Positions 8,750-19,417 are shown, counted from the stretch's first letter. The stretch is DNA of 64,000 nucleotides from Shewanella hafniensis (GCF_019655335.1 NZ_BPFD01000005.1:1-64000); one strand, 5' to 3'. The notes: generated from the sequence alone by a model not told the origin. A program made the numbers and translations.

Positions 8750-10294
8750 TCAGGCTTTCGCGTTGGCGATATTCACTTTCCAAATTGCAGGGCCGGTTTC
8801 ATGGGCGTTCACGCCGTTTGAATCCACTGCCACAGTCACTGGCATATCTTGCACGTCAAACTCGTAAATCGCTTCCATGCCTAAATCGGCAAAGGCCACA
8901 ACGCGAGAATGTTTAATCGCTTTAGACACCAGATACGCTGCGCCGCCAACGGCCATCAGATATACCGCTTTGTGTTTTTTGATTGATTCAACTGTCGCAG
9001 GGCCGCGCTCAGCTTTACCTATCATGCCCATCAAGCCAGTTTTCTCTAACATTAGATCAGTGAATTTATCCATACGGGTTGCTGTGGTTGGGCCCGCAGG
9101 ACCGACAACTTCAGCACCGACTGGATCAACGGGGCCAACGTAGTAAATAAACTTACCGGTAAAGTCCACGCCTTCTGGCAAGCCTTCACCGCTTTCAATC
9201 AGGCTTTGAATGCGCTTATGGGCAGCATCACGACCTGTGAGCATTTTACCGCTGAGCAGAATGGTTTCACCGCTCTGCCACTGCTCGATATCCGCTTGAG
9301 TCACAGTATCTAGGTTAACGCGGCGCACATCATCACCCACTTCACGGGTGATTTCTGGCCAATCTGACAATGATGGCGGCGTTAATTCCGCAGGACCTGA
9401 GCCGTCTAAATGGAAATGCACGTGGCGAGTCGCTGCGCAGTTCGGGATCATCACCACAGGCTTTGATGCCGCATGGGTGGGCGCCGATTTGATTTTAACG
9501 TCTAACACTGTGGTTAACCCGCCAAGACCTTGGGCACCTATGCCTAAGTTGTTCGCACGCTCAAAAATGTCTAAACGCAGCTTTTCTTCAGTCGTTTGCG
9601 CGCCACGGGCCATCAACTCATGGATATCCACGCTTTCCATCAGCGCTTCTTTGGCTAATACGGCCGCTTTTTCCGCTGTACCGCCAATGCCTATACCCAG
9701 CATTCCCGGTGGACACCAGCCCGCGCCCATGGTCGGTAACGTTTTTTCTACCCAAGCGGCGATATCATCTGATGGGTTTAACATCACCATCTTAGCTTTG
9801 TTTTCACTGCCGCCGCCTTTGGCTGCAATCGCCACTTCGATGTGGTTGCCTGGCACCATGTCGATATGCACCACAGATGGGGTGTTATCTTTGGTATTTT
9901 TACGGCTGCCAGCAGGATCTGACACGATGGATGCACGCAGTGGGTTATCAGGATTGGTATAGGCACGACGAACACCTTCGTCGACCATTTCCTGAATGGT
10001 CATATCGGTTTTGTCCCATTGGACACCCATACCTACTTTTACGAAGGTGGTGACAATCCCTGTGTCTTGGCACAAAGGACGTTTACCTTCGGCCGACATG
10101 CGCGAATTAATTAAGATCTGGGCAATAGCATCCTTCGCCGCAGCACTTTGTTCACGCTCATAAGCTTGGCTCATGGCATCAACAAAATCCTTCGGGTGGT
10201 AATAGGAGATGTATTGCAAAGCATCCGCCACACTTTCAATAAAGTCGGCTTGCTTAATCACAGAATTGACAGACATTTCATGGTTAGATGACAT
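8750..10294 (-). CDS. fumA: Class I fumarate hydratase (iron-sulfur fumarase)
   Basis: The protein has 514 residues, with the alpha domain first and beta domain after about residue 300, as in single-chain FumA/FumB enzymes. Candidate [4Fe-4S] ligand cysteines are Cys75 in RPLCQDTGI, one in GWCPPGMLG and one in PNCAATRH. The enzyme interconverts fumarate and malate in the cytoplasm, serving the TCA cycle and fumarate supply for anaerobic respiration. Start choice is uncertain: the first ATG at 10294 has no good Shine-Dalgarno, and a second ATG lies six codons in. The gene is divergent from pabB with a 120-bp spacer. Confidence 0.95.
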   Translation of the reverse strand: MSSNHEMSVNSVIKQADFIESVADALQYISYYHPKDFVDAMSQAYEREQSAAAKDAIAQILINSRMSAEGKRPLCQDTGIVTTFVKVGMGVQWDKTDMTIQEMVDEGVRRAYTNPDNPLRASIVSDPAGSRKNTKDNTPSVVHIDMVPGNHIEVAIAAKGGGSENKAKMVMLNPSDDIAAWVEKTLPTMGAGWCPPGMLGIGIGGTAEKAAVLAKEALMESVDIHELMARGAQTTEEKLRLDIFERANNLGIGAQGLGGLTTVLDVKIKSAPTHAASKPVVMIPNCAATRHVHFHLDGSGPAELTPPSLSDWPEITREVGDDVRRVNLDTVTQADIEQWQSGETILLSGKMLTGRDAAHKRIQSLIESGEGLPEGVDFTGKFIYYVGPVDPVGAEVVGPAGPTTATRMDKFTDLMLEKTGLMGMIGKAERGPATVESIKKHKAVYLMAVGGAAYLVSKAIKHSRVVAFADLGMEAIYEFDVQDMPVTVAVDSNGVNAHETGPAIWKVNIANAKA

Positions 10295-10414
10295 AGTAGG
10301 AGCGCTCCAGCAGCCTTTGCGGCCTAACTTGTTTTTTGTTTAATTCTTTCTGGGCCAATATGATACTCTTTCACATCTTTTTGGGCTACATCACATTTTG
10401 AATAGGGTTAATCG

Positions 10415-11818
10415 ATGGCAATTAGGGCGTCAAAACAGCTTGCATCACGCCAACTTGACTGGACATTAAGCACCGCAGCACTGTTCGAACATTTTGCAAA
10501 TGACACTTGGGCAATCCTGTTAGATTCGGCGAACGCGCCGCATCAAGACGCCAGATTCGACATCATTTGCGCCAATCCCATCGCCACATTAGTCACTCAG
10601 GGCGAGCGTAGCGATATCACACTCATCGATACGAACTTGAGCTTACCCGAGGCGATAGCACCAAACCATGATCCCTTCGCTTTGCTCAACACATTATTAA
10701 CCCATTGGTATTCAGAACCGTTTGATTGCACTCTGCCCTTTAGTGGTGGCGCCATGGGCAGTTTTAGCTACGATTTAGGCCGCAGAATTGAATCCCTGCC
10801 GATAACGGCCAAGCAAGACATACAACTGCCAGAGATGAACATCGGTTTTTACGACTGGGCGTTAGTTTATGATTACCAAGCCCAGTGTTGGTATTTACTG
10901 CACTACTTAGGTGAAGCGGCCCTCGATATCGAATTGAATAAAATTCAAGCTAAAATAGCTAAAAAGCCCAATACAGCTGCATTCATGCTCACTAGCCCAT
11001 GGGCGGCACAGATGGACAAAAGCCAATACACCGGCAAATTTGAGGCGGTACAAGCCTATTTGCACAGCGGCGATTGCTATCAAATAAATTTAACCCAAAG
11101 ATTCGAAGCCCATTATCAAGGCGATGAATGGTCGGCCTATTGCCAACTTCGTCATGCCAATAAAGCGCCCTTCTCGGCCTTTATGCGTCTGCCACATAAC
11201 GCCATTTTATCGATTTCACCCGAGCGCTTTATTCAGCTTCGCGATGACGATATTCAGACTAAACCCATTAAAGGCACGCTGCCGCGCCATGTTGATCCCG
11301 CGCTTGACGCTAAGGCCGCCAATACTCTGGCAAACTCGCCAAAGGATCGCGCCGAAAATGTCATGATTGTCGATTTGCTGCGTAATGATATCGGCAAAGT
11401 GGCGGCATCAGGCTCGGTACATGTACCGCATCTGTTTGAGATTGAAAGTTTTCCTGCGGTGCATCACTTAGTTAGTACAGTGACGGCCAAGCTTGATGCC
11501 AAGTACAGCGCCAGTGATTTGCTGCGCGCGGCGTTCCCAGGCGGTTCGATTACCGGCGCACCGAAAATCCGCGCCATGGAAATTATCGAAGAACTCGAAC
11601 CTTCACGGCGCAGTCTGTACTGTGGCTCTATGGGTTATATCAGCCAAGATGGCCAAATGGATACCAGTATCACTATTCGCACTATTGTGGCTGAGCAGGG
11701 GAAACTCTATTGCTGGGCGGGCGGCGGCATAGTGGCGGATTCTGAAGTGAATGCCGAGTACCAAGAAACCTTTGATAAGATAAGCCGAATTTTGCCTTTA
11801 CTTGGCGCAGAGCCGTAA
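10415..11818 (+). CDS. pabB: Aminodeoxychorismate synthase component I
   Basis: The protein has 467 residues with the chorismate-utilising fold in the C-terminal half. Visible motifs include IKGTLPRH, DRAENVMIVDLLRNDIGKV, FPGGSITGAPKIRAMEIIEELEP and the closing GGGIVADSEVNAEYQET. The N-terminal half matches the PabB/TrpE N-terminal domain and lacks a TrpE-like feedback motif that I can see. With PabA it converts chorismate to 4-amino-4-deoxychorismate for folate synthesis. The next gene, a CoA Nudix hydrolase, begins 31 bp downstream; the pair is also adjacent in Escherichia coli. Confidence 0.93.
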   Translation: MAIRASKQLASRQLDWTLSTAALFEHFANDTWAILLDSANAPHQDARFDIICANPIATLVTQGERSDITLIDTNLSLPEAIAPNHDPFALLNTLLTHWYSEPFDCTLPFSGGAMGSFSYDLGRRIESLPITAKQDIQLPEMNIGFYDWALVYDYQAQCWYLLHYLGEAALDIELNKIQAKIAKKPNTAAFMLTSPWAAQMDKSQYTGKFEAVQAYLHSGDCYQINLTQRFEAHYQGDEWSAYCQLRHANKAPFSAFMRLPHNAILSISPERFIQLRDDDIQTKPIKGTLPRHVDPALDAKAANTLANSPKDRAENVMIVDLLRNDIGKVAASGSVHVPHLFEIESFPAVHHLVSTVTAKLDAKYSASDLLRAAFPGGSITGAPKIRAMEIIEELEPSRRSLYCGSMGYISQDGQMDTSITIRTIVAEQGKLYCWAGGGIVADSEVNAEYQETFDKISRILPLLGAEP

Positions 11819-11849
11819 GCTTTAAAACTAAACAGTCACGGAAACCTCG

Positions 11850-12437
11850 ATGGATCAAGCGGAATTTAGACTCAGATTTAATCTGCACCCTTTAGCGCTG
11901 CAAGATCCGGCGGCCTTCCCACACCTTGGACTGCGCAAAGCTGCGGTGTTGATCCCGCTGCAGGATATCAATGGTGAGCTCAATCTTATTTTAACCCAAA
12001 GACCCATGCACCTTCGCGCCCATCCGGGGCAGATCAGTTTCCCCGGAGGTAAAATTGAGCCCCATGATGTCGATGCAATTGCAGCTGCGTTAAGGGAAGC
12101 TGAAGAAGAAATTGGACTCTCAAGGCATAATGTCGAGGTGGTGGGCACGTTTCCTGCACACAATACTTTTACCGGGTTTGAAATCACCCCCGTGGTAGGC
12201 ATTATCAAGCAAGCATTTGATTGGAAACTCGATCCTGGTGAAGTTGCAGATTGCTTTACTGTGCCATTAAGCTTTTTTATTGAGCCGAGCCATCGCCACC
12301 AAAAACGCTTTTTACGCCAAGGACGCTACTACAGCGTGCATTTTATTCCCTATCAACAACGTTTTATTTGGGGCGCGACCGCCGCCATTATCGACCATTT
12401 GTGCCGCCAGTTAAGCATTCCTGCCGATATTCTCTGA
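11850..12437 (+). CDS. nudL: CoA pyrophosphatase, Nudix family
   Basis: The protein has 195 residues. The CoA-specific Nudix signature LILTQRPMHLRAHPGQISFP precedes the Nudix box GGKIE...REAEEEIGL near residues 68-92, which holds the metal-binding glutamates. The family cleaves coenzyme A, or its oxidised forms, to phosphopantetheine and adenosine 3',5'-bisphosphate. It probably shares a transcript with pabB, 31 bp upstream. No terminator is obvious in the 43-bp gap to the convergent small membrane protein gene. Confidence 0.88.
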   Translation: MDQAEFRLRFNLHPLALQDPAAFPHLGLRKAAVLIPLQDINGELNLILTQRPMHLRAHPGQISFPGGKIEPHDVDAIAAALREAEEEIGLSRHNVEVVGTFPAHNTFTGFEITPVVGIIKQAFDWKLDPGEVADCFTVPLSFFIEPSHRHQKRFLRQGRYYSVHFIPYQQRFIWGATAAIIDHLCRQLSIPADIL

Positions 12438-12480
12438 CTTCATTTGCCATAGCGAAACCGCTACGAGCCAACTGGCTTGC

Positions 12481-12816
12481 TTAAACCACCAAATGAATAT
12501 ACAAACCGGCGACAATCGAGGTTAACAGCAACATGGGAATATTAAACCAATAGCCCATACGACTGTGTTGGGCGACATAAAAATTAAATGCTAAACTGAC
12601 CAAACTAATGCCGCCACAGGCCCAAATCAAATACTGCAATAACTGGGTTTCATGTGGATCCCAATGAACTCTAAATGTCGCGCCACGAGTCAAATAGGCC
12701 CCAACTTCACGGTCTGGCCTTGCATCACTAAACACTAATAGCGCATAGACGGCTATTGCCCAGCCTAAAATGGATAAGGTCGCAAGGATAATTTGAAATA
12801 TTCTAGTCTTGCTCAT
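12481..12816 (-). CDS. Small multi-spanning membrane protein, function unknown
   Basis: The protein has 111 residues with three hydrophobic stretches: near 8-28 (FQIILATLSILGWAIAVYAL), near 62-82 and near 90-110. A charged loop with RPDREVGAYLTRG lies after the first segment and would be periplasmic in the simplest topology. I recognise no functional family. The gene is alone on its strand between nudL and asnS. Confidence 0.75.
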   Translation of the reverse strand: MSKTRIFQIILATLSILGWAIAVYALLVFSDARPDREVGAYLTRGATFRVHWDPHETQLLQYLIWACGGISLVSLAFNFYVAQHSRMGYWFNIPMLLLTSIVAGLYIHLVV

Positions 12817-12966
12817 ACCGCCTCCCGCCGTTTAACTCACTATATCGCTCAATATCGATATTATTAACCTCAGGATACCTTTTTCAGCTTGAGAAAAGCC
12901 ACCAGCAAGGTAATATAAACCTCCAAAATTTTCATATAAAACGTTTCGTTGGAGAATTAAGCAACA

Positions 12967-14367
12967 ATGAGCATTGCATCTGTCGCATCTGTATTTAAAG
13001 GTGAGCACGCCGTCGGTTCTAAAGTCACAGTGCGTGGCTGGGTCAGAACCCGTCGAGACTCTAAAGCCGGCATCTCTTTTTTAGCTGTTTACGACGGCTC
13101 TTGCTTTAATCCTATCCAAGGTGTCGTGCCCAATAGCTTAGATAATTACGACAACGAAGTGTTAAAGCTGACTGCGGGTTGCTCTGTTGTAATGACGGGC
13201 GACGTGGTGGAATCTCCTGGTGCAGGCCAAGCATTTGAGCTGCAAGTGACTGAACTTGAAGTCGCTGGCTGGGTTGATGATCCAGACACTTACCCAATGG
13301 CCGCTAAGCGTCACTCAATTGAACATTTACGCGAATTAGCGCACTTACGCCCACGCACTAACATTATTGGTGCCGTTGCTCGCGTACGTAACTGTTTATC
13401 CCAAGCGATTCACCGCTTCTACCACGAAGAAGGCTTTATTTGGGTATCGACCCCACTTATCACAGCATCTGATTGCGAAGGCGCCGGTGAGATGTTCCGC
13501 GTATCGACCTTAGATATGGAAAACCTACCGCGTACTGAAGCGGGTAAAGTCGATTACGATAAAGATTTCTTCGGTAAAGAAGCTTTCCTGACCGTATCGG
13601 GCCAGTTGAATGCTGAAACCTACGCCTGTGCACTGTCAAAAGTGTATACCTTTGGCCCGACTTTCCGTGCTGAAAACTCAAACACTAGCCGCCACTTAGC
13701 GGAATTTTGGATGGTTGAGCCTGAAGTGGCCTTCGCTAATTTAAACGACATCGCTGGCCTTGCCGAAGCTATGTTGAAATATGCGTTCAATGCCGTATTG
13801 ACTGAACGTATGGACGATTTACAATTCTTCGCCCAGCACGTTGATAAGACAGTGATCGACCGTCTGCAATCTTTCGTTTCAAGCGATTTTGCTCAAGTGG
13901 ATTACACGGATGCGGTTGAAATTCTGCAAAACTGTGGCAGAACCTTCGAGTTCCCTGTGTCTTGGGGCATCGATTTATCTTCTGAGCATGAGCGTTACTT
14001 AGCCGAAGAACACTTCAAAGCCCCTGTGGTAGTGAAGAACTACCCGAAAGATATCAAGGCCTTCTACATGCGCTTAAACGATGACGGTAAAACTGTTGCC
14101 GCGATGGACGTGTTAGCCCCAGGTATTGGTGAGATCATCGGTGGCTCTCAACGTGAAGAGCGTTTAGACGTGCTAGATATGCGTCTAGCCGAAATGGATC
14201 TGAACCAAGAAGATTACTGGTGGTACCGTGATATGCGCCGTTATGGCACAGTGCCACATGCAGGTTTTGGTCTAGGGTTTGAGCGTTTAGTATCTTACGT
14301 GACGGGCGTGAACAACATTCGTGATGTTATCCCTTTCCCACGTGCACCGCGCACTGCGAACTTCTAA
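12967..14367 (+). CDS. asnS: Asparaginyl-tRNA synthetase
   Basis: At 466 residues it equals the usual bacterial AsnRS length. An N-terminal OB-fold anticodon-binding domain (about 1-105, [14 protein letters not shown]) precedes the class II catalytic core. Motif 2 is visible as [25 protein letters not shown] and motif 3 as [27 protein letters not shown]. The [12 protein letters not shown] stretch distinguishes it from AspRS. A GGAGA Shine-Dalgarno lies just before the ATG at 12967. The gene is monocistronic with a strong terminator. Confidence 0.98.
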   Translation: MSIASVASVFKGEHAVGSKVTVRGWVRTRRDSKAGISFLAVYDGSCFNPIQGVVPNSLDNYDNEVLKLTAGCSVVMTGDVVESPGAGQAFELQVTELEVAGWVDDPDTYPMAAKRHSIEHLRELAHLRPRTNIIGAVARVRNCLSQAIHRFYHEEGFIWVSTPLITASDCEGAGEMFRVSTLDMENLPRTEAGKVDYDKDFFGKEAFLTVSGQLNAETYACALSKVYTFGPTFRAENSNTSRHLAEFWMVEPEVAFANLNDIAGLAEAMLKYAFNAVLTERMDDLQFFAQHVDKTVIDRLQSFVSSDFAQVDYTDAVEILQNCGRTFEFPVSWGIDLSSEHERYLAEEHFKAPVVVKNYPKDIKAFYMRLNDDGKTVAAMDVLAPGIGEIIGGSQREERLDVLDMRLAEMDLNQEDYWWYRDMRRYGTVPHAGFGLGFERLVSYVTGVNNIRDVIPFPRAPRTANF

Positions 14368-14423
14368 TCTCCCTTAACTTGGGACTGCATAGCTAAGACA
14401 TCTCTATTAAGCCTTAGCAAAAC

Positions 14424-14456
14424 GAAAGGAGCTGAATATTCAGCTCCTTTTTTGTT
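14424..14456 (+). terminator. Intrinsic terminator after asnS
   Basis: AAAGGAGCTGAAT (14425-14437) pairs perfectly with ATTCAGCTCCTTT (14438-14450) and is followed by TTTGTTTG. It lies about 55 bp past the asnS stop codon. Confidence 0.9.
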
Positions 14457-14492
14457 TGTCCGTTTTAGTCACATCATGCGGCTAAACAATCA

Positions 14493-14855
14493 TTAATCCG
14501 CCAGACTCAACGCCTGTGCAATATATTCCGCGACTCGCTTGGCAGCAATATCATCGATTGACACCAACTTAATATGGCGACGAAATTTGCCACTGCCTTC
14601 GAGAACCTTGTGTGGATCGCTAAGATTCGCGCCTAAGCTAAACTCCAATGAAACATGCTGTTTATAGGCAAACACACCACCAAAACTGGCTTTGGTGCTA
14701 AAGAGTATACCGCCGTATTTAACGGCTTCAGTAATGGCCCGCGACGATGTGGTGGCGGCAGTTTTGACCTCCTGTCGCACCCCCTGCACGATTTCAAGCA
14801 GGCTCGGGCTCATAAAACCGATGTCTTCTAAGAGTTTTTCAAGTTGTTCATTCAT
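14493..14855 (-). CDS. DUF1801-domain protein
   Basis: I set the start at the ATG at 14855 (120 residues), because an AGGAGG Shine-Dalgarno at 14861-14866 sits 5 bp before it. The frame is open to 14885, but that start has no ribosome-binding site. The sequence VKYGGILFSTKASFGGVFAYKQHVSLEFSLG matches the DUF1801/YdhG-like fold, where an invariant Tyr-Gly and a lysine-containing strand recur. Some relatives are proposed iron-binding or intracellular-iron chaperone-like proteins, but no role is proven. It is a single gene upstream of nothing obvious. Confidence 0.8.
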   Translation of the reverse strand: MNEQLEKLLEDIGFMSPSLLEIVQGVRQEVKTAATTSSRAITEAVKYGGILFSTKASFGGVFAYKQHVSLEFSLGANLSDPHKVLEGSGKFRRHIKLVSIDDIAAKRVAEYIAQALSLAD

Positions 14856-15067
14856 CATCGCCTCCTGCGTAATGGCATTTTCCATAGCGGCCTTCTATCA
14901 CGACCTCTTTATCATCCAATAACGATTCTTTACTGATTGTATCCTGAGCCGTAAAGTGAATAAAACGCCATTAGCTGCTCGGTAACACAATTAATTGATT
15001 AGACCTTAATTCAGCATACCAAGTACGGCTTTAGGTCACTATGCCACGGTGCCATTACAATCAATAA

Positions 15068-15097
15068 AAAGGCCAAGCATCACTATGCTTGACCTTT
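15068..15097 (-). terminator. Intrinsic terminator of the nap operon
   Basis: AAAGGCCAAGCAT (15069-15081) pairs with ATGCTTGACCTTT (one internal mismatch) around a CACT loop. On the minus strand a TTTTTATTG tract follows. It lies about 150 bp past the napC stop codon. Confidence 0.8.
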
Positions 15098-15129
15098 GGC
15101 TGGAGATGGCTAATAAACATTTAGCCGCA

Positions 15130-15225
15130 CTAAGTCACACTTACTAACACTAACCAACGCTAAGTTAAACGAGATTAAACTACACAAACCTAAGTCACGA
15201 TTACACAAAACAAAGTCGCGCTAAG
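15130..15225. repeat. Degenerate CTAAG repeats 3' of napC
   Basis: CTAAG words start at 15130, 15160, 15190 and 15221, a spacing of 30, 30 and 31 bp. CTAAGTCACACTTAC and CTAAGTCACGATTAC are near-identical. The block lies between the napC stop codon and the operon terminator. The remaining sequence in 14886-15246 shows nothing else I can name. Confidence 0.55.
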
Positions 15226-15246
15226 CAACACGGGGAACGATTCAGC

Positions 15247-15834
15247 TTAAAATCCCTTCACACCTTCCATATCAGGGAGATGGTGAGCAATCCCCTTGTG
15301 GCAGTCGATACAGGTCTTTTCGCCGCTCGCCAGTGACGTTGAGTGCATCTGTGACGCTCTAGGTGACTGGCGGGTAAAATCCATATAAGTGAAGTTATGG
15401 CAATTACGGCACTCGAGCGAGTCATTGGCTTTTAATCTTTCCCATTCATGTTCAGCTAACTCACGCCGTTTACTTTCAAACTTTTCTCGGGTGTTAATCG
15501 TGCCGAAAACCTTACCCCACACTTCCTTAGATGCCTGCATCTTACGGGCGATCTTATCTGTCCAGTTATGTGGTACATGGCAATCTGGGCAGGTTGCCCG
15601 CACACCACTGCGGTTAGTGAAATGAATCGTTGTCTGTAACTCTTGATAGACGTTATTTTCCATCTCATGGCAACCGATACAGAAGGCTTCCTTGTTGGTA
15701 GCTTCAAGGGCAGTGTTAAAGCCGCCCCAGAAAATCACCCCAGCCACAAAGCCACCTAAGGTCAAAAAACCTAAACTGTAATGCACACTCGGACGATTGA
15801 GTACCTGCCAGATTTTTTTCAGTTTATCTAACAT
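15247..15834 (-). CDS. napC: NapC/NirT-family tetraheme cytochrome c
   Basis: The protein has 195 residues. A single N-terminal membrane anchor (about 18-38) is followed by four CxxCH heme sites: FCIGCH, TCPDCH, ECRNCH and TCIDCH. The C-terminus reads [13 protein letters not shown] as in typical NapC. NapC is a quinol dehydrogenase that passes electrons from the membrane quinol pool to the periplasmic NapAB complex. It is the last gene of napEDABC, starting 8 bp after napB. Its presence instead of NapGH marks the NapC-dependent type of cluster. Confidence 0.96.
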   Translation of the reverse strand: MLDKLKKIWQVLNRPSVHYSLGFLTLGGFVAGVIFWGGFNTALEATNKEAFCIGCHEMENNVYQELQTTIHFTNRSGVRATCPDCHVPHNWTDKIARKMQASKEVWGKVFGTINTREKFESKRRELAEHEWERLKANDSLECRNCHNFTYMDFTRQSPRASQMHSTSLASGEKTCIDCHKGIAHHLPDMEGVKGF

Positions 15835-15842
15835 GCTAACTC

Positions 15843-16328
15843 CTAGTGTTTTTTCTGCTCAGTGTTGGTTTTGATCAGATGTTCCATGTCTACAAAGTCG
15901 TTTTCGACCAGTAACTTGGCATCTAACTGCGGCACATGACACTGAGTACAGAAATATCGACGCGGCGATAATTCGGCTAAGAAGTTATTATCCCTGTCCA
16001 TATAGTGCGTGACACTGACCATAGGCGCTTGGGAATCCCCGATACGACTGCGAGCATGGCAGGCCATACATTTATTCACTTTAAGATCGAGCTGATAGCC
16101 GTCAATTTTGTGCGGGATCACGGGCGGCTGCATGGGATAGTTACGCACTTCCTTCACATCGGTATTACGCACGTTTTGCATCGCTGGCGGCGTCGGCTCG
16201 ATATTGATAGGCGCTTGGCGCAGGGTATCAATTTTATCTTCGGGAATACTGGCGGCAGATACACTTGTCATCATTAATGCGCCAAAGGCCAGTAAACCGA
16301 TCGCTGAAACTAATTTTAGGGTTTTCAT
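15843..16328 (-). CDS. napB: Periplasmic nitrate reductase diheme subunit
   Basis: The protein has 161 residues. A Sec signal peptide [20 protein letters not shown] precedes a mature periplasmic protein with two CxxCH heme sites, KCMACH and FCTQCH. Histidines in PHKIDG and [10 protein letters not shown] are candidate distal heme ligands. It takes electrons from NapC and feeds NapA. The gene begins 10 bp after the napA stop codon, so translation is likely coupled. Confidence 0.95.
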   Translation of the reverse strand: MKTLKLVSAIGLLAFGALMMTSVSAASIPEDKIDTLRQAPINIEPTPPAMQNVRNTDVKEVRNYPMQPPVIPHKIDGYQLDLKVNKCMACHARSRIGDSQAPMVSVTHYMDRDNNFLAELSPRRYFCTQCHVPQLDAKLLVENDFVDMEHLIKTNTEQKKH

Positions 16329-16338
16329 CGTGTTCTCC

Positions 16339-18834
16339 TTAAACCTTGACGATCTTCACCGCACATTTTTTAAAGTCAGTTTGTTTTGACAAGGGATCTG
16401 TCGCATCTAAAGTGACTTTATTAATGAGTTGGCTAGCATCAAACCAAGGCACAAACACTAAGCCCACAGGCGGTTTATTACGGCCACGGGTTTCAACTCG
16501 GGTCTTAATTTCCCCCCGGCGTGACACCACACGAATTTCGTCACCACGGCGTAAACCGCGTTTCTTGGCATCTTCGGGATGCATAAAACACACAGCATCA
16601 GGGAAAGCACGATAAAGCTCAGGCACACGTTGGGTCATAGAACCCGAATGCCAATGTTCCAGTACTCGGCCCGTCGATAACCAAATATCATATTCTTCGT
16701 CTGGCGACTCAGCGGCGGGTTCATAGGGCAGCGCAAATATCACCGCACGGCCATCTGGTTTACCGTAAAACTCAAAACCCTTACCTGCTTTAACATAAGG
16801 ATCGCTACCCTCACGGAAACGCCACTTGGTTTCCTTGCCATCCACCACAGGCCAACGCAGACCATGGGCCTCGTGATAAGCATCAAATGGTGCTAAGTCG
16901 TGGCCATGACCGCGTCCAAAGGAGGCGTATTCTTCAAACAGGCCTTTTTGCACATAGAAACCAAAATGTTTCGCTTCATCGTTCAGATACTTAGGATCCG
17001 CATCCGTCAACGGGAACTTATCAACATTGCCGTTTTGGTACAGAACTTCGAATAGGGTTTTGCCCTTAAACTCTGGATTAGCGGCTAACACATCTTTTGG
17101 CCACACTTCATCTGTAGTGAAACGTTTCGCAAACTCCATCAACTGCCACAGATCCGAATGCGACTCACCCGGCGCTTGCACCATTTGATGCCAGAACTGA
17201 GTACGGCGCTCGGCATTGCCGTAAGCCCCCTCTTTCTCAACCCACATAGCAGTGGGCAAGATCAAATCGGCGGCTTGAGTGGTAACTGTGGGATAAGCAT
17301 CTGATACCACGATAAAGTTGGCAGGGTTACGGTAACCCGGTAGCCCTTCTTCGTTAATGTTCGGCCCCGCCTGCATATTGTTGTTCACTTGCACCCAATA
17401 GCAGTTCAAGTCACCGTCTTTCAGGCGGCGATTTTGCTCGACTGCATGATAACCGGGTTTAGGTGGAATAATGCCGCTTGGAATTTTCCACGTTTCTTCA
17501 GCGTGTTTTCTGTGCTCGGGATTGGTCACCACCATGTCCGCAGGTAAACGGTGAGAGAAAGTCCCGACTTCACGGGCCGTGCCACAGGCCGATGGCTGAC
17601 CTGTCAGCGAGAACGGACTGTTGCCAGGGGTAGAAATCTTACCTGTTAATAAATGGATGTTGTAAATCAGGTTGTTACACCACACACCACGGGTATGTTG
17701 GTTAAAGCCCATGGTCCAGAATGACGTCACTTTCGTATTAGGATCAGCATACAGCTTCGCCAATTCGATCAGTTTATCTTCTGGCACGCCAGACAGTTTA
17801 CTGACTTTCTCGACTGTGTATTCGGCAACAAAGGCTTTGAAGGCTTCAAAATCGATTGGCGTTGAATCTCCCGCCGTTTTCACATTTTTAGCTTTTTGCT
17901 CTAGGGGATGAGTCGGACGTAAACCGTAGCCGATATCAGTCGTGCCTTGGCGGAAATTTACGTGTTTCTTCACGAAATCCCAGTTCACTTTATCGTTTTG
18001 AATAATATAGTTAGCAATAAAGTTCAACATAGCCAAATCGGTTTGCGGGGTGAACACTATCGGTAAATCTGCCAGATCGAAGGAGCGATGCTGGAAAGTC
18101 GATAACACGGCCACTTTGACATGAGGTTCACTCAAGCGTCTGTCGGTCACGCGGCTCCACAGGATCGGGTGCATTTCGGCCATGTTCGAGCCCCAAAGCA
18201 CAAACGCATCGGCGGCTTCCATATCGTCATAGCAGCCCATTGGCTCATCGATACCGAAAGTGCGCATAAAACCGACCACGGCCGACGCCATACAATGACG
18301 CGCATTAGGGTCGATATTATTCGATCCAAACCCCGCTTTCATCAACTTAACGGCGGCGTAACCTTCCCACACAGTCCATTGGCCCGAACCAAACATGCCT
18401 ACAGCGGTTGGGCCCTTGGCTTTAATGGTCTCTTTCCATTTTTGCGCCATGATATCGAAGGCGCTGTCCCAGCTTATCGGCGAAAACTCGCCGTGCTTGT
18501 CGTATTTGCCATCGGTCATTCGCAGCATGGGCGTGGTTAAGCGATCGCTGCCATACATGATTTTCGATAGGAAATAACCCTTGATACAGTTAAGGCCACG
18601 GTTCACTTCACTGTTGGCATCGCCATGGGTGGCCACCACTTTGCCATCGCGAGTGGCGACAATCACAGAGCAGCCCGTACCACAGAAACGGCAAGGCGCC
18701 TTGTTCCACTCTAATTTGGTTTGTTCTGAGCTGGTTATCAGGTTACTTGCACCAGCGGGCAAGGCTAAACCTGCGGCCCCTGCAGCGGCGATCACCGCGT
18801 TGGCCTTAATAAAGTCACGTCTGTTCATATTCAT
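16339..18834 (-). CDS. napA: Periplasmic nitrate reductase catalytic subunit
   Basis: The protein has 831 residues. A twin-arginine signal ([20 protein letters not shown]) exports the folded protein. The [4Fe-4S] cluster is bound by Cys48, Cys51, Cys55 and Cys83. Cys181 in [13 protein letters not shown] is the expected molybdenum ligand of the bis-MGD cofactor. The C-terminal domain includes [22 protein letters not shown]. The enzyme reduces nitrate to nitrite in the periplasm. Its start overlaps the end of napD by 4 bp, consistent with NapD acting as chaperone for this Tat signal. Confidence 0.98.
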   Translation of the reverse strand: MNMNRRDFIKANAVIAAAGAAGLALPAGASNLITSSEQTKLEWNKAPCRFCGTGCSVIVATRDGKVVATHGDANSEVNRGLNCIKGYFLSKIMYGSDRLTTPMLRMTDGKYDKHGEFSPISWDSAFDIMAQKWKETIKAKGPTAVGMFGSGQWTVWEGYAAVKLMKAGFGSNNIDPNARHCMASAVVGFMRTFGIDEPMGCYDDMEAADAFVLWGSNMAEMHPILWSRVTDRRLSEPHVKVAVLSTFQHRSFDLADLPIVFTPQTDLAMLNFIANYIIQNDKVNWDFVKKHVNFRQGTTDIGYGLRPTHPLEQKAKNVKTAGDSTPIDFEAFKAFVAEYTVEKVSKLSGVPEDKLIELAKLYADPNTKVTSFWTMGFNQHTRGVWCNNLIYNIHLLTGKISTPGNSPFSLTGQPSACGTAREVGTFSHRLPADMVVTNPEHRKHAEETWKIPSGIIPPKPGYHAVEQNRRLKDGDLNCYWVQVNNNMQAGPNINEEGLPGYRNPANFIVVSDAYPTVTTQAADLILPTAMWVEKEGAYGNAERRTQFWHQMVQAPGESHSDLWQLMEFAKRFTTDEVWPKDVLAANPEFKGKTLFEVLYQNGNVDKFPLTDADPKYLNDEAKHFGFYVQKGLFEEYASFGRGHGHDLAPFDAYHEAHGLRWPVVDGKETKWRFREGSDPYVKAGKGFEFYGKPDGRAVIFALPYEPAAESPDEEYDIWLSTGRVLEHWHSGSMTQRVPELYRAFPDAVCFMHPEDAKKRGLRRGDEIRVVSRRGEIKTRVETRGRNKPPVGLVFVPWFDASQLINKVTLDATDPLSKQTDFKKCAVKIVKV

Positions 18835-19088
18835 TCTTCACCCTCTTCGAGCGTTTCACTCTGGTGGTAAACCATAGTGGCGGATAACACACCCGGAATG
18901 GCATTGATCGCTTCTATGCAGTCCATCAAGGCGCGCTGAGTCTCACCTTCGATAACCACGACCAATTTCACTTCGTTGTTGACGGAAAGTTCGGCATTTT
19001 CAATGGTCATTATCTGTTGTCTAACATCTGCCATTTTCTGCGGTAAGACCTGCACCACTAAACTGGTGATATGGAGTTCTTTGCTCAT
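18831..19088 (-). CDS. napD: NapA signal-peptide chaperone NapD
   Basis: I set the start at the ATG at 19088 (85 residues), giving [16 protein letters not shown], the typical NapD N-terminus. A GTG four codons upstream (19100) is an alternative. The small ferredoxin-like protein binds the NapA twin-arginine signal and prevents premature export. Motifs include [19 protein letters not shown] and [15 protein letters not shown]. It lies between napE (42-bp gap) and napA (4-bp overlap). Confidence 0.93.
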   Translation of the reverse strand: MSKELHITSLVVQVLPQKMADVRQQIMTIENAELSVNNEVKLVVVIEGETQRALMDCIEAINAIPGVLSATMVYHQSETLEEGEE

Positions 19089-19129
19089 CCGACATTCCAC
19101 TCTTTGTCTAATATTTGATAATAAAGCGA

Positions 19130-19288
19130 TTAACCCGCTCCCGGCGGTCCAGTCAGGATCTGACTAAACCAAATTGCAAAGCCCAAGCCACTGACCAGCA
19201 GCACGGACAATAACGGTGCGAGAAATACGGTTAAAAAGATAAAAATTTTCAGTTCTAAGGATTTTTCTTCTGCGGTGCTAGCACTCAT
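19130..19288 (-). CDS. napE: Small membrane protein NapE
   Basis: This 52-residue gene reads ELKIFIFLTVFLAPLLSVLL through its membrane segment and ends in FSQILTGPPGAG; the ELKxFxFL start and GPPG end are the NapE signature. A GGAGGA Shine-Dalgarno at 19292-19297 precedes the ATG at 19288. NapE is a one-span inner membrane protein of unknown function found at the head of many nap operons. Here it opens the napEDABC operon. The call depends on motif recognition but the match and context are strong. Confidence 0.88.
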   Translation of the reverse strand: MSASTAEEKSLELKIFIFLTVFLAPLLSVLLVSGLGFAIWFSQILTGPPGAG

Positions 19289-19417
19289 GCATCCTCCAAG
19301 AGGTGTGTTCCTGCCATTTTTTCGCGCTGGAACAGGCGTCAGCGGCAGGTTTTATGTATATCCGTTGCATCTTTAACTCACTCAAACATCATACCTTTTA
19401 GTTGTTAACAAACTGTA

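Noticed and set aside
9348-9962. 204-codon plus-strand frame opposite the fumarase gene
   Set aside because: Long antisense frames are common opposite codon-biased genes; the minus-strand fumarase motifs are unambiguous here.
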